A DNA stretch of 64,000 nucleotides from Pseudoflavonifractor sp050943825 (GCF_050943825.1 NZ_JBMNPX010000001.1:124001-188000); one strand, 5' to 3'; positions 52,084-60,325 are shown, counted from the first letter of the stretch. A program made the numbers and translations. Notes: a model not told the origin generated them from the letters alone.

Positions 52084-53283
52084 TTACAGCTTGGAGACGA
52101 TCTCGGCGGTGTCGGAGGCGATCATGAGCTCCTCGTCGGTGGGGATGACCATGACGGTCACCTTGGAATCGTCGGCGGAGATAATGGCCTCCTTGCCGCG
52201 GGTGTTGTTCTTCTCCTCGTCCATCTTCACGCCCATATACTCCAGGCCGGAGGCGATGGCCATGCGGGTGCCAGCGGCGTTCTCGCCCACGCCGGCGGTG
52301 AAGATGATGCCGTCCACACCGCCCATGGCGGCGGCGTAGGCGCCGATGAACTTCTTCACGTCATAGTAGAACACGTCCAGAGCCAGACGGGCGCGGTGGT
52401 TGCCCTCGGCAGCGGCGGTCTCCAGGTCACGGAAGTCGGAGGACACGCCGGAAATGCCCAGCACACCGGACTTCTTGTTGAGAATGGTGAGCATCTCCTT
52501 GATGTCATAGCCATAGCGGCCCATCAGGTACTCCAGGATAGTGGCGTCCATATCGCCGGCACGGGTGCCCATGGGAACACCGGCCAGAGGGCCAAGGCCC
52601 ATGGTGGTGTCCACGCACTTGCCGTCCACGATGGCGGCCAGAGAGGAGCCGTTGCCCAGGTGGCAGGAGATGAGCTTCAGGCCCTTGGGGTCGCGGCCCA
52701 TGAGAGCGGCGGCACGGGCGGAGACATAGCGGTGAGAGGTACCGTGGAAACCGTAGCGGCGGACCTTGTCCTTCTCATAATACTCATAGGGGATGGCATA
52801 GGTGAAGGCCTTCTCGGGCATGGTCATGTGGAAGGCGGTGTCGAATACGGCGACCTGGGGCTTGGTGGGCATTACCTTCTGGCAGGCCTCGATGCCCATC
52901 AGGTTGGCGGGGTTGTGCAGGGGGCCCAGGGGGATGCACTCCTTGATGGCCTCGATGCAGGCGTCATCAATGATGCAGCTCTCGGTAAAGGCCATGCCGC
53001 CGTGCAGCACGCGGTGGCCCACAGCGTCGATCTCGTCCATGCTGGCGATGACACCGTGGTCGCTGTCAGTCAGAGCCTGCAGAACAGCCTCAATGGCCTC
53101 GGCGTGGGTGGGCATGGCGATCTCAGCCTCAAACTTCTGGTCCTTGGCGGGCACCTTGTGGGTCAGGCGGCCGTCGATGCCGATACGCTCGCACAGGCCC
53201 TTGGCCAGCACGTCCCGGGTAGCGGGATCCATCAGCTGATATTTCAGGGAAGAGCTTCCTGCGTTGATGACGAGTACCTTCAT
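52084..53283 (-). CDS. ackA: Acetate kinase
   Basis: Interconverts acetyl phosphate plus ADP and acetate plus ATP; main substrate-level ATP step of mixed acid fermentation. NAGSSSLKYQL (near residue 7), the phosphate-binding GFHGTSHRYVS (near 175), HLGNGSSLAA (near 205) and GVGENAAGTR (near 328) are all present. 399 residues from ATG 53283. No pta is adjacent; instead it faces tmcAL, which consumes acetate. Confidence 0.96.
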   Translation of the reverse strand: MKVLVINAGSSSLKYQLMDPATRDVLAKGLCERIGIDGRLTHKVPAKDQKFEAEIAMPTHAEAIEAVLQALTDSDHGVIASMDEIDAVGHRVLHGGMAFTESCIIDDACIEAIKECIPLGPLHNPANLMGIEACQKVMPTKPQVAVFDTAFHMTMPEKAFTYAIPYEYYEKDKVRRYGFHGTSHRYVSARAAALMGRDPKGLKLISCHLGNGSSLAAIVDGKCVDTTMGLGPLAGVPMGTRAGDMDATILEYLMGRYGYDIKEMLTILNKKSGVLGISGVSSDFRDLETAAAEGNHRARLALDVFYYDVKKFIGAYAAAMGGVDGIIFTAGVGENAAGTRMAIASGLEYMGVKMDEEKNNTRGKEAIISADDSKVTVMVIPTDEELMIASDTAEIVSKL

Positions 53284-53342
53284 GTAACTTGTCTCTCCTT
53301 TTGCAAATCGTTCTCCGCCTTGCGGGCAGGATGATTCCGTAG

Positions 53343-53388
53343 TAGAATAAGCATATTCTATTTTATCCCCTTTGTCCCAAAAGGACAA
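53343..53388 (-). promoter_or_regulatory. ackA promoter with two palindromes
   Basis: Minus strand -35 TTGTCC (53383-53388), 17-bp spacer, -10 TAAAAT (53360-53365). TTGTCC-CAAAA-GGACAA (53372-53388) is a perfect dyad on the -35. TAGAATA-AGCA-TATTCTA (53343-53360) is a second perfect dyad at the start site. Confidence 0.6.
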
Positions 53389-53437
53389 CACCTTTTTTGC
53401 ATCAAATTGAAGAATTCTTTATTTCGGAGGGAAATTC

Positions 53438-54649
53438 ATGCAGGTTGCCGGTATTGTGGCGGAATATAACCCTTTTCACCTGGGACATGGCTGGCATATT
53501 GCCGAAACCAGGCGGCTTCTGGGCGGTGACGCCGGCATCGTCTGCGTGATGAGCGGGAACTTTGTCCAGCGGGGTCAGGCAGCCGTCATGGACAAATGGC
53601 GGCGGGCAGAGTGCGCCCTGCGGGGCGGCGCCGACCTGGTGCTGGAGCTGCCCACCGTGTGGGCGGCCGCATCAGCGGAGGCCTTCGCCCAGGGGGCGGT
53701 GGCCCTGCTGACCGCCTCCGGCGTGGTGGACGTGCTGTCCTTCGGCTGTGAGAGCGGGGATGCCGCTTCCCTGTCTGCTGCGGCGGACTGCCTGCTCACC
53801 GACGCCCACCGGGAACTGCTCCGAGAGGAGCTGGGCCGTGGCGTGTCTTTCCCCGTGGCCCGGCAGGCGGCGGCAGAAAAACTCATCGGCTCTCAGGCCA
53901 GCTGCCTGGGCACCCCAAACAACAACCTAGCCGTGGAGTATCTGAAGGCGCTGAAGCTGCTCCGCTCCCCTGTCACACCTTTGGCCGTGGCCAGGGTGGG
54001 CGCCGGACATGACGCCGCCGCTCCGGCTGACGGCTTTGCCTCGGCCTCTGCCATTCGGGCCATGCTGAAGGACAGCCGGTGGGAAGAGGCCGGGTGTTAC
54101 CTCCCGCCTTCCACCACGTCTCACCTCTTACAAGAGGCAGAACAGGGCCGCTGTCCTGCCGGGCTGGAGCAGTGTGAGCGGGCGGTGCTTGCAAAGCTGC
54201 GGGCCATGAGCGAAGACGATTTTGCTGCTCTGCCCGACAGCGGCGCCGCCGAGGGTCTGCCCCGTCGGCTGACAGAGGCGGCCAGAACCAACTGCTCCAT
54301 CGAGGAATTCTGCGCCGCCGCCAAGACCAAGCGGTATACCCACGCCAGAATCCGTCGGCTGGTGCTGTGGGCTTTTCTGGGTCTGACCGCCGCCGACCGC
54401 CCCGCCGCCCCGCCTTATCTGCGGGTATTGGGCTTCAACCGCCGGGGGCAGGCGCTGCTCCGGGAGATGCGGGAGAAGGCGGCCCTACCGGTGCTGGTGA
54501 AGAGCACCCACGCCCGGCGCATGCCCGAGCCTGCCCGGCAGCTCTTTGAGCTGGAGGCACGCTGCACCGATCTGTATGCCCTTTGCTCCCCCCTGCCCCG
54601 CCCCTGCGGGCTGGAGTGGACTACCGGGCCGGTGATCCTGGATATATGA
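53438..54649 (+). CDS. tmcAL: tRNA(Met) cytidine acetate ligase
   Basis: Makes ac4C34 in elongator tRNA-Met by activating acetate with ATP to acetyl-adenylate (YlbM/TmcAL). The nucleotidyltransferase start VAGIVAEYNPFHLGHGWHI with HxGH, then CVMSGNFVQRGQAAVMDK and GADLVLELPT are diagnostic. 403 residues. CGGAGG precedes the ATG. It diverges from ackA, whose reaction sets the acetate pool. Confidence 0.93.
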   Translation: MQVAGIVAEYNPFHLGHGWHIAETRRLLGGDAGIVCVMSGNFVQRGQAAVMDKWRRAECALRGGADLVLELPTVWAAASAEAFAQGAVALLTASGVVDVLSFGCESGDAASLSAAADCLLTDAHRELLREELGRGVSFPVARQAAAEKLIGSQASCLGTPNNNLAVEYLKALKLLRSPVTPLAVARVGAGHDAAAPADGFASASAIRAMLKDSRWEEAGCYLPPSTTSHLLQEAEQGRCPAGLEQCERAVLAKLRAMSEDDFAALPDSGAAEGLPRRLTEAARTNCSIEEFCAAAKTKRYTHARIRRLVLWAFLGLTAADRPAAPPYLRVLGFNRRGQALLREMREKAALPVLVKSTHARRMPEPARQLFELEARCTDLYALCSPLPRPCGLEWTTGPVILDI

Positions 54650-54653
54650 AGAA

Positions 54654-54682
54654 AGCCGCCCGGAGGTACTCCGGGCGGCTCT
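54654..54682. terminator. Bidirectional terminator
   Basis: AGCCGCCCGGAG-TA-CTCCGGGCGGCT between convergent tmcAL and glyA. Confidence 0.82.
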
Positions 54683-54693
54683 GTTATACGTTC

Positions 54694-55935
54694 TCAGTCA
54701 TACAGGGGGTGCTTGGCGGTCAGCTCGGCCACCTTGGCACGGATGGCGTCGGCCTGAGCCTCAAAGTCGGTGGCGGCCTGCCAGATGAGGCCACCCACCA
54801 CCTTCATGTCCTCCTCATCGAAGCCTCTGGTGGTGGCGGCGGGCACGCCCACCCGGATGCCGCTGGTGACAAAAGGCTTCTCCGGGTCGTTGGGAATGGC
54901 GTTCTTGTTGACAGTGATGTTCACCTCGTCCAGCCGGTGCTCCAGCTCCTTGCCGGTGACGCCCGCCTTGCGCAGGTCCACCAGCATCATGTGGTTGTCC
55001 GTGCCGCCGGAGACCAGGTCAAAACCGGACTCCATCAGGGACGCGGCCATGGCCTTGGCGTTGCGGAGCACCTGCTCCTGATAGGCCTTGAACTCGGGCT
55101 TCATGGCCTCGCCCAGAGCCACCGCCTTGGCAGCGATGATATGCTCCAGAGGGCCGCCCTGGCTGCCGGGGAAGATGGCGGAGTCAATCTTCTTGGCCAG
55201 CTCCTCCTTGCAGAGGATCATGCCGCCGCGGGGACCCCGGAGGGTCTTGTGGGTGGTGGTGGACACCACGTCGGCGTAGGGCACGGGGTTGGGATGGAGG
55301 CCGGTGGCCACCAGACCGGCCACGTGGGCCATGTCTACAAAGAGATAGGCACCCACCTCATGGGCGATTTCCGCAAAGGTCTTGTAGTCGATGAAGCGGG
55401 GATAGGCGGAAGCGCCGGCCAGAATCATCTTGGGCTTGTGCTTCTTGGCCATGTCCCGGACCTGGTCGTAGTCGATGTAGCCCTGGTCGTTGATGCCGTA
55501 GGCCACGATGTTATAGTTCTTGCCGGAGAAGTTGACGGGAGAGCCGTGGGTCAGGTGGCCGCCGTTTGACAGGTCCATACCCAGGACCGTGTCGCCCAGA
55601 TTGCACAGAGCCTGGTAGACCGCGTAGTTGGCGTTGGCGCCGCTGTGAGGCTGAACATTGGCGTGGTCTGCACCAAAGAGCTTGCAGGCCCGCTCCCGGG
55701 CGATGTTCTCCACCACATCCACGCACTGGCAGCCGCCGTAGTACCGCTTGCCGGGATAACCCTCGGCGTACTTGTTGGTGAGTACCGTGGCCGCCGCGGC
55801 CAGCACCGCCTCGCTCACAAAGTTCTCGGAGGCGATGAGCTCGATGTTTCTCCGCTGACGGTCATACTCAGACCGGACGGCAGCCCCAACTTCCGGGTCT
55901 TGCGCGGCCAGAAATTCCATGATATCCTTTACCAT
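54694..55935 (-). CDS. glyA: Serine hydroxymethyltransferase
   Basis: PLP enzyme that moves the serine hydroxymethyl group to THF, giving glycine and methylene-THF. ELIASENFVS (near residue 28), NKYAEGYPGKRYYGG (near 48) and the PLP Lys in VSTTTHKTLRGPRGG (near 228) are present. 413 residues from ATG 55935, chosen by the GGGGGAG ribosome site. It provides the one-carbon units used by FolD and purine synthesis. A long structured leader precedes it. Confidence 0.96.
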   Translation of the reverse strand: MVKDIMEFLAAQDPEVGAAVRSEYDRQRRNIELIASENFVSEAVLAAAATVLTNKYAEGYPGKRYYGGCQCVDVVENIARERACKLFGADHANVQPHSGANANYAVYQALCNLGDTVLGMDLSNGGHLTHGSPVNFSGKNYNIVAYGINDQGYIDYDQVRDMAKKHKPKMILAGASAYPRFIDYKTFAEIAHEVGAYLFVDMAHVAGLVATGLHPNPVPYADVVSTTTHKTLRGPRGGMILCKEELAKKIDSAIFPGSQGGPLEHIIAAKAVALGEAMKPEFKAYQEQVLRNAKAMAASLMESGFDLVSGGTDNHMMLVDLRKAGVTGKELEHRLDEVNITVNKNAIPNDPEKPFVTSGIRVGVPAATTRGFDEEDMKVVGGLIWQAATDFEAQADAIRAKVAELTAKHPLYD

Positions 55936-56055
55936 GACGATCTCCCCCTGTTTTTTCGTTGAATCGGGACACACCTCCTCCGCCTCAAGGCGGTACAGAG
56001 GGCCGTCAGACGCCGGCTACGGCACACCGCAGGGGACATCTGTCCAAATCCCATA
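55936..56055 (-). promoter_or_regulatory. Structured glyA leader, class unknown
   Basis: About 120 nt between the predicted start and glyA. On the minus strand it can form GCCGT-loop-ACGGC and CCGCC-TTGA-GGCGG hairpins, plus GGACA/TGTCC-type pairing that closes the whole. I compared it by memory with THF, glycine and ZTP riboswitches and saw no convincing match. Confidence 0.4.
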
Positions 56056-56061
56056 TGGGTT

Positions 56062-56090
56062 ATTATAGCGAATCAATGCTGCAATTACAA
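56062..56090 (-). promoter_or_regulatory. glyA promoter
   Basis: Minus strand TTGTAA (56085-56090), 17-bp spacer, TATAAT (56062-56067). Confidence 0.7.
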
Positions 56091-56144
56091 TCTTCTTTTT
56101 CCGGCGTACAAATTAAGCTGAAATGTCTTTGAGGTGATAAAGTG

Positions 56145-56783
56145 ATGAAGTCTGAACAGGACGTTCTGGCTATTGTGGAGGAGCTGAAAAAGCTCTATCC
56201 CGAGGCCATCTGTTCCCTGGATTACCAGAAGCCCCACGAGCTCCTCTTTGCCACCCGTCTGGCCGCCCAGTGCACTGATGAGCGGGTGAACAAGGTGACC
56301 CCTGGCCTCTACGGCCGTTTCCCCACCCTGGAGGCCCTGGCCAATGCCGACATCAGCGAGGTGGAGGAGCTGATCCACTCCACCGGCTTCTTCCGGGCCA
56401 AGGCACGGGACATTGTAGCCGCCTCCCGGATGCTGCTGGACGAATACGGCGGCGTGGTGCCCGACACCATGGAGGACCTGCTCCGTCTGCCCGGCGTGGG
56501 CCGCAAGACCGCCAACCTGATTCTGGGCGATGTGTACCACAAGCCCGGCGTGGTGGTGGCGGACACCCACTGCATCCGCCTCTCCGGCCGTCTGGGCCTG
56601 ACCGACGGCACCAAGGACCCAGCCAAGGTGGAGACTCAATTGCGGCAGGTCCTGCCGCCTGAGGAGTCCAACGACTTCTGCCACCGGCTGGTGCTCCACG
56701 GCCGTGCGGTCTGCATGGCCCGTGGACCCGAGTGCGCAAACTGCACCCTGCGCCCCTGGTGCGACTTCTACTCCGGTTCCTAA
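56145..56783 (+). CDS. nth: Endonuclease III
   Basis: DNA glycosylase/AP lyase for oxidised pyrimidines. The helix-hairpin-helix LPGVGRKTANLI (near residue 110) includes the catalytic Lys, VADTHCIRL near 138 carries the Asp, and the C-terminal C-x6-C-x2-C-x5-C (CMARGPECANCTLRPWC) binds the [4Fe-4S] cluster. 212 residues. ATG 56145 is chosen over GTG 56142 because GAGGTG is 8 nt upstream. Confidence 0.96.
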   Translation: MKSEQDVLAIVEELKKLYPEAICSLDYQKPHELLFATRLAAQCTDERVNKVTPGLYGRFPTLEALANADISEVEELIHSTGFFRAKARDIVAASRMLLDEYGGVVPDTMEDLLRLPGVGRKTANLILGDVYHKPGVVVADTHCIRLSGRLGLTDGTKDPAKVETQLRQVLPPEESNDFCHRLVLHGRAVCMARGPECANCTLRPWCDFYSGS

Positions 56784-56792
56784 GCCCTTTAC

Positions 56793-56835
56793 AACAGCCC
56801 GAGGCCCTGCGTTTGTAGCAGGGCCTCGGGCTGTT
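56793..56835. terminator. Bidirectional terminator
   Basis: AACAGCCCGAGGCCCTGC-GTTTGTA-GCAGGGCCTCGGGCTGTT, an 18-bp perfect stem that overlaps the sigE stop codon, between convergent nth and sigE. Confidence 0.88.
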
Positions 56836-57556
56836 ACAGCATCTTCAGAATCTCCTTCTTCAGCCGGGAGATGATCCGCTTCTCCAGCCTTGAGATGTAG
56901 GACTGGGAGATGCCCAGCAGGTCGGCAACCTCCTTCTGAGTGCGCTCCGGCCTGCCGTCCAGACCGAAGCGCATGGTAATAATCTGCTTCTCCCGTCCGT
57001 CCAGCTTTTCCATGGCCTCCAGCAGCAGCTGGCGGTCCACATCGTCCTCGATGGGCTTCATTACCACGTCGTTCTCGGTGCCCAGAATGTCGGAAAGCAG
57101 CAGCTCGTTTCCGTCCCAGTCGGTATTCAGCGGCTCGTCAAAAGATACCTCGCTCTTCAGGCAGGAGGTCTTTCGCAGGTGCATCAGAATCTCGTTTTCA
57201 ATGCACCGGGAGGCGTAGGTGGCCAGCTTGATGTTCTTGGCAGGCTTGTAGGTGTTGATGGCCTTGATGAGCCCGATGGTACCGATAGAGATCAGGTCCT
57301 CAATGCCCACGCCGGTGTTCTCAAACCGCCGGGCAATGTACACCACTAGCCGCAGGTTCCGCTCAATGAGCTGGGATTTGACCGTCTCCTCCCCCTCGTC
57401 CAGCCTAGCAATGAGCTCCGCCTCCTCCCCTTTGGAGAGGGGCGGCGGCAGGGTGTCACTTCCCCCGATGTACATGATTTTCCCCGGCAGCTTTACCCCC
57501 AGCCGGGCCAGGATACGCTGAATACGGACGTACCAGCGCAGCTTCCATCCTGTCAT
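56834..57556 (-). CDS. sigE: RNA polymerase sporulation sigma factor SigE (pro-form)
   Basis: Mother-cell sigma factor made as an inactive precursor. The N-terminal pro-sequence (about residues 1-28) runs up to YIGGSDTLPPPLS, the usual SpoIIGA processing neighbourhood. Region 2 has NLRLVVYIARRFENTGVGIEDLISIGTIGLIKAI, and region 4 ends in RTQKEVADLLGISQSYISRLEKRI. 240 residues. Follows spoIIGA by 29 bp. Confidence 0.95.
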   Translation of the reverse strand: MTGWKLRWYVRIQRILARLGVKLPGKIMYIGGSDTLPPPLSKGEEAELIARLDEGEETVKSQLIERNLRLVVYIARRFENTGVGIEDLISIGTIGLIKAINTYKPAKNIKLATYASRCIENEILMHLRKTSCLKSEVSFDEPLNTDWDGNELLLSDILGTENDVVMKPIEDDVDRQLLLEAMEKLDGREKQIITMRFGLDGRPERTQKEVADLLGISQSYISRLEKRIISRLKKEILKML

Positions 57557-57585
57557 ACTCCATCCTCCCTCTCTGTTTTAGGCCA

Positions 57586-58440
57586 TCAGGCCCCAATCAG
57601 GGCGCTGTATCCCCCGCCGTCCGACAGGCGGTTGGGCGACAGCGCCACCAAAATGCCTCCGTAATCCTCCGTCCCCACCTGGACCCGGTCCATCCGGACA
57701 GCCAGGAGCATGCCGCACTCCACCCCCACCGCCTGGTAGGGCAGCAGACGGCAGCGGCCACGCAGCGGACCATCTGCCATATGCTCCAGGGCGGACACCG
57801 GGTCTGACAGCTCGGTCGGTCCGGGAGCTGCATCCGCCGGAAAGAGGCTGAACAGCTTCTCCCCCTCCGCCACCATGACAGGCCGATTGGTAGCCGGATC
57901 GGTGAGGGTGTTGCCCGTATCCACAAGGGCGGTCAGCATGGTCTTCCGTTCTCCCAGCGTCACCACTGCGGGTACCAGTTCCCGCTTGGCTGTGTGTCCT
58001 CCCGTCCGGCGCAGCACCAGGCTGATGACCACGTAGCAGCCCGCTGCGGACAGGAGAATCAGCTTTAAATCCATGGTGGAGTAGAAAATGCCGTTTTTCA
58101 GGCTCAGCCCTCTGCCGCCCAGCAGCTCGATGGCAAAAATTCCGCCGCCAAAGGCCGCCGCCACCGCGAAAAAAATCAACCCCGTCCGAAGCAGCCGCCT
58201 GCTGTTACCAAAGGCGCACAGCAACATGAGCACAGCCGCACCTATCTTGCACAGCGGATGGAGCAGAAAGTCCATGCCGGGCAGAAAGACCGCTGCGGCA
58301 TATCCGCCGCCCAAAGCTGCCCCCATTGCCAGAGACGGACGGCGAATGACTGCGCCGGACAGCCGGGCCGCCGCCAGCAGCAGCAGATAGTTGACCAAAA
58401 AGTTGAGCAGGAAGAGCGAGTCTATGTATACGACTGTCAT
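57586..58440 (-). CDS. spoIIGA: Sigma-E processing peptidase SpoIIGA
   Basis: Membrane-bound aspartic protease that activates pro-SigE after septation. About five N-terminal membrane helices (residues 1-145) starting TVVYIDSLFLLNFLVNYLLL, then a cytoplasmic pepsin-like half with the active-site ALVDTGNTLTDP (DTGN, near residue 185) and the RLLPYQAVG segment. 284 residues. First gene of the spoIIGA-sigE unit; sigG, which follows sigE in Bacillus, is absent here. Confidence 0.92.
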   Translation of the reverse strand: MTVVYIDSLFLLNFLVNYLLLLAAARLSGAVIRRPSLAMGAALGGGYAAAVFLPGMDFLLHPLCKIGAAVLMLLCAFGNSRRLLRTGLIFFAVAAAFGGGIFAIELLGGRGLSLKNGIFYSTMDLKLILLSAAGCYVVISLVLRRTGGHTAKRELVPAVVTLGERKTMLTALVDTGNTLTDPATNRPVMVAEGEKLFSLFPADAAPGPTELSDPVSALEHMADGPLRGRCRLLPYQAVGVECGMLLAVRMDRVQVGTEDYGGILVALSPNRLSDGGGYSALIGA

Positions 58441-58465
58441 GTCATACCCCCTCTTTGAATCGCTC

Positions 58466-58491
58466 AGCAGACCCTATTATATCGGTCTGCT
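58466..58491 (-). promoter_or_regulatory. spoIIGA promoter -10 inside a palindrome
   Basis: AGCAGACC (58466-58473) and GGTCTGCT (58484-58491) form perfect 8-bp arms around minus-strand TATAAT (58476-58481). No good -35 is found 17 bp upstream, as expected if an activator such as Spo0A is needed; no clear 0A box was seen. Confidence 0.5.
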
Positions 58492-58526
58492 CCATAAAAA
58501 AAGGTCAGATCAGGGACGGGCCGAAA

Positions 58527-58650
58527 AAGAAAGGTGACAAGCTATTTTACTTGTCGCCTTTCTTTTCTGTTGTTATTTGATATTTTGTGCTTCCTACGCA
58601 AAACATGTCTCATTTCTTTTTAATTTCTGTAATGTAAAATAGCTTTACAT
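58527..58650. other. Pair of complementary hairpins in the spoIIGA upstream region
   Basis: Hairpin 1: AGAAAGGTGACAAG / CTTGTCGCCTTTCT (58527-58566) with a T-rich tail on either strand. Hairpin 2: ATGTAAA-ATAGC-TTTACAT (58632-58650). AGCTATTTTAC (58540-58550, loop of hairpin 1) is the exact complement of GTAAAATAGCT (58634-58644, in hairpin 2). The 300-bp gap 58441-58740 otherwise holds only AT-rich sequence. Confidence 0.5.
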
Positions 58651-58740
58651 CTTTCTATTGTTCAAACAAACAGAATATTGATAATTTGCAGACCACCGGG
58701 GAATGATAACTCTGACACGGTTTTGAAAGGAGCTGTGACA

Positions 58741-58938
58741 ATGGATATTTTTAACCCCATCGCCGGACTGCCCTGGAATCTGGGCTCACTGTCCGCAGGT
58801 GACGGCGGGGAGATGTCCTGTTTTTCCGAGCTCTCCCCCGATGAGCAGCGGCAGCTGTTGGACCGATCCCGTGACGTTATCGCCAGCGGCGACATCCAGC
58901 TTTTTATCCAGCGTCTCACAGGACAGCATGACCTGTAA
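58741..58938 (+). CDS. Small hypothetical protein
   Basis: 65 residues beginning MDIFNPIAGLPWNLGSL, with an acidic middle (ELSPDEQRQLLDRSRDVIASGDIQ) that looks helical. AAAGGAG precedes the ATG with good spacing and a strong terminator follows directly, which argues that it is a real gene. No family recognised. Confidence 0.6.
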   Translation: MDIFNPIAGLPWNLGSLSAGDGGEMSCFSELSPDEQRQLLDRSRDVIASGDIQLFIQRLTGQHDL

Positions 58939-58940
58939 GT

Positions 58941-58990
58941 CTAAAAGCGATATGTGTCCGGGTATATACCCGGACACATATCGCTTTTTT
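58941..58990 (+). terminator. Strong terminator after small gene
   Basis: AAAAGCGATATGTGTCCGGGTATATACCCGGACACATATCGCTTTTTT is an almost perfect palindrome of more than 40 nt; shown here as one feature with a T run at its end. Confidence 0.9.
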
Positions 58991-59042
58991 GGCGCCTTTC
59001 TTCGGCCTGCGCGTAGAATGATATGAGAGAGGAGGCACCGCC

Positions 59043-59228
59043 TTGTCAAAGTGCTATCGTTCCTCCGGCGAACTGCTGCCTGTTCTCACGTCTCTGCTCT
59101 CTGTTCAGCTGGCACGCGGGCTCTCGGACAGGGATTTGGCTCTGGCAGCCGCTTTTTTTACCACTCTAGGTGATAATCTGGCCCTGATTGCCGTGACGCG
59201 CGAGGAGCCGGAACAGGCAGCAAAATAA
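59043..59228 (+). CDS. Small hypothetical protein (DUF6774-like?)
   Basis: 61 residues from TTG 59043, with GAGGAGG 7 nt upstream. The pattern LARGLSDRDLALAAAFFTTLGDNLALIAV resembles a short clostridial family I recall as DUF6774; that link is from memory and uncertain. Function unknown. A terminator follows at once. Confidence 0.55.
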   Translation: MSKCYRSSGELLPVLTSLLSVQLARGLSDRDLALAAAFFTTLGDNLALIAVTREEPEQAAK

Positions 59229-59262
59229 CAGCGGGGCCGGAACATTCCGGCCCCGCTGTTAT
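59226..59262. terminator. Bidirectional terminator
   Basis: ATAACAGCGGGGCCGGAA-CA-TTCCGGCCCCGCTGTTAT, an 18-bp perfect stem between the small gene and convergent gpsA. Confidence 0.85.
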
Positions 59263-59277
59263 GCAAGCCAAAGAACT

Positions 59278-60279
59278 TTACACCCAACTCTCCTCGATCT
59301 CGTGCTTCTTGGCTCGGGTCATCAGCTCGGTGATGACCGCTCTGGGGTCCTTGCCGTGGTAGAGAACCTGGTAGGCTGCCTCGGTGATGGGCATCTCCAC
59401 GCCGGTCTTGTCCGCCAGAGCCTTGGCGGTGGCGGCAGCGTAGTAGCCCTCCACCACAGCGCCAATCTCCTTCACCGCCTCGGGCACCGGAGTGCCCTTG
59501 CCAATGAGGATGCCGCAGCGGCGGTTGCGGGAATGCATGGAGGTGCAGGTGACAATCAGGTCGCCCACACCGGCCAGGCCGGCAAAGGTCTCCTTCCGGC
59601 CGCCCAGCGCCTCGCCCAGGCGTGCAATTTCGGTCAGGCCCCGGGTCATCAAAGCGGCCTTGGTGTTGTCACCGAAGCCCATACCATCGCATACGCCGGC
59701 CGAGAGTGCGATGACGTTCTTCAGCGCTGCGGCCAGCTCCACGCCCACCACGTCGTCGGAGGCGTACACACGGAAGCGGGGATTCATAAACAGGTCCTGC
59801 ACCAGCTCGGCCGCCGCCTGGTCCCGGGAAGCCGCCACCACGGTGGTGGGCACATGCCGGCCCACCTCCTCGGCGTGGGAGGGACCGGAGAGGGCCACAA
59901 TCTTGAACTTCTCCCCTACCTCGGACTCAATGACCTGGGTCAGCGTGAGAGAGGTATCCTTCTCAATGCCCTTGGAGACGGAGATGAGGATGGTCTCCGG
60001 GTCGAGCAGGGCAGACAGCTTCCGGGCGGTCTCGCGGACGGCAAAGGAGGGCGTTGCCAGAACCACTGCGCCGCAGCCCTTGACGCAGGCCATATCGCTG
60101 GTGAACTTCAGAGCCTCGGGCAGCGCCACACCCTTGAGCATGGGGTTCTCACCCGTCTCTCGCAGCACCTTGGATTCAGCCTCGTTGTAGGACCAGAGGG
60201 TAACGTCATGGCCGTTCTCCAGCAGGACCATGGCCAGAGCAGTGCCCCAGCCGCCGGAACCCAGAACAGAAATTTTCAT
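59278..60279 (-). CDS. gpsA: Glycerol-3-phosphate dehydrogenase [NAD(P)+]
   Basis: Makes sn-glycerol-3-phosphate from DHAP for phospholipids; its product feeds PlsY encoded just upstream. The N-terminal SVLGSGGWGTALA Rossmann loop, SKGIE near residue 105, GPSHAEEV near 135 and the active-site Lys in AALKNVIAL near 187 are present. 333 residues from ATG 60279, preferred over TTG 60285 by GGAGG spacing. Confidence 0.95.
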   Translation of the reverse strand: MKISVLGSGGWGTALAMVLLENGHDVTLWSYNEAESKVLRETGENPMLKGVALPEALKFTSDMACVKGCGAVVLATPSFAVRETARKLSALLDPETILISVSKGIEKDTSLTLTQVIESEVGEKFKIVALSGPSHAEEVGRHVPTTVVAASRDQAAAELVQDLFMNPRFRVYASDDVVGVELAAALKNVIALSAGVCDGMGFGDNTKAALMTRGLTEIARLGEALGGRKETFAGLAGVGDLIVTCTSMHSRNRRCGILIGKGTPVPEAVKEIGAVVEGYYAAATAKALADKTGVEMPITEAAYQVLYHGKDPRAVITELMTRAKKHEIEESWV

Positions 60280-60325
60280 TTTCAATGACCTCCTTGATGG
60301 GCGCTCCGCCGGCGTGGCCCACGGG

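Noticed and set aside
55936..56055. THF, glycine or ZTP riboswitch before glyA
   Set aside because: Conserved core blocks of these classes, as remembered, are not present; kept only as an unassigned structured leader.
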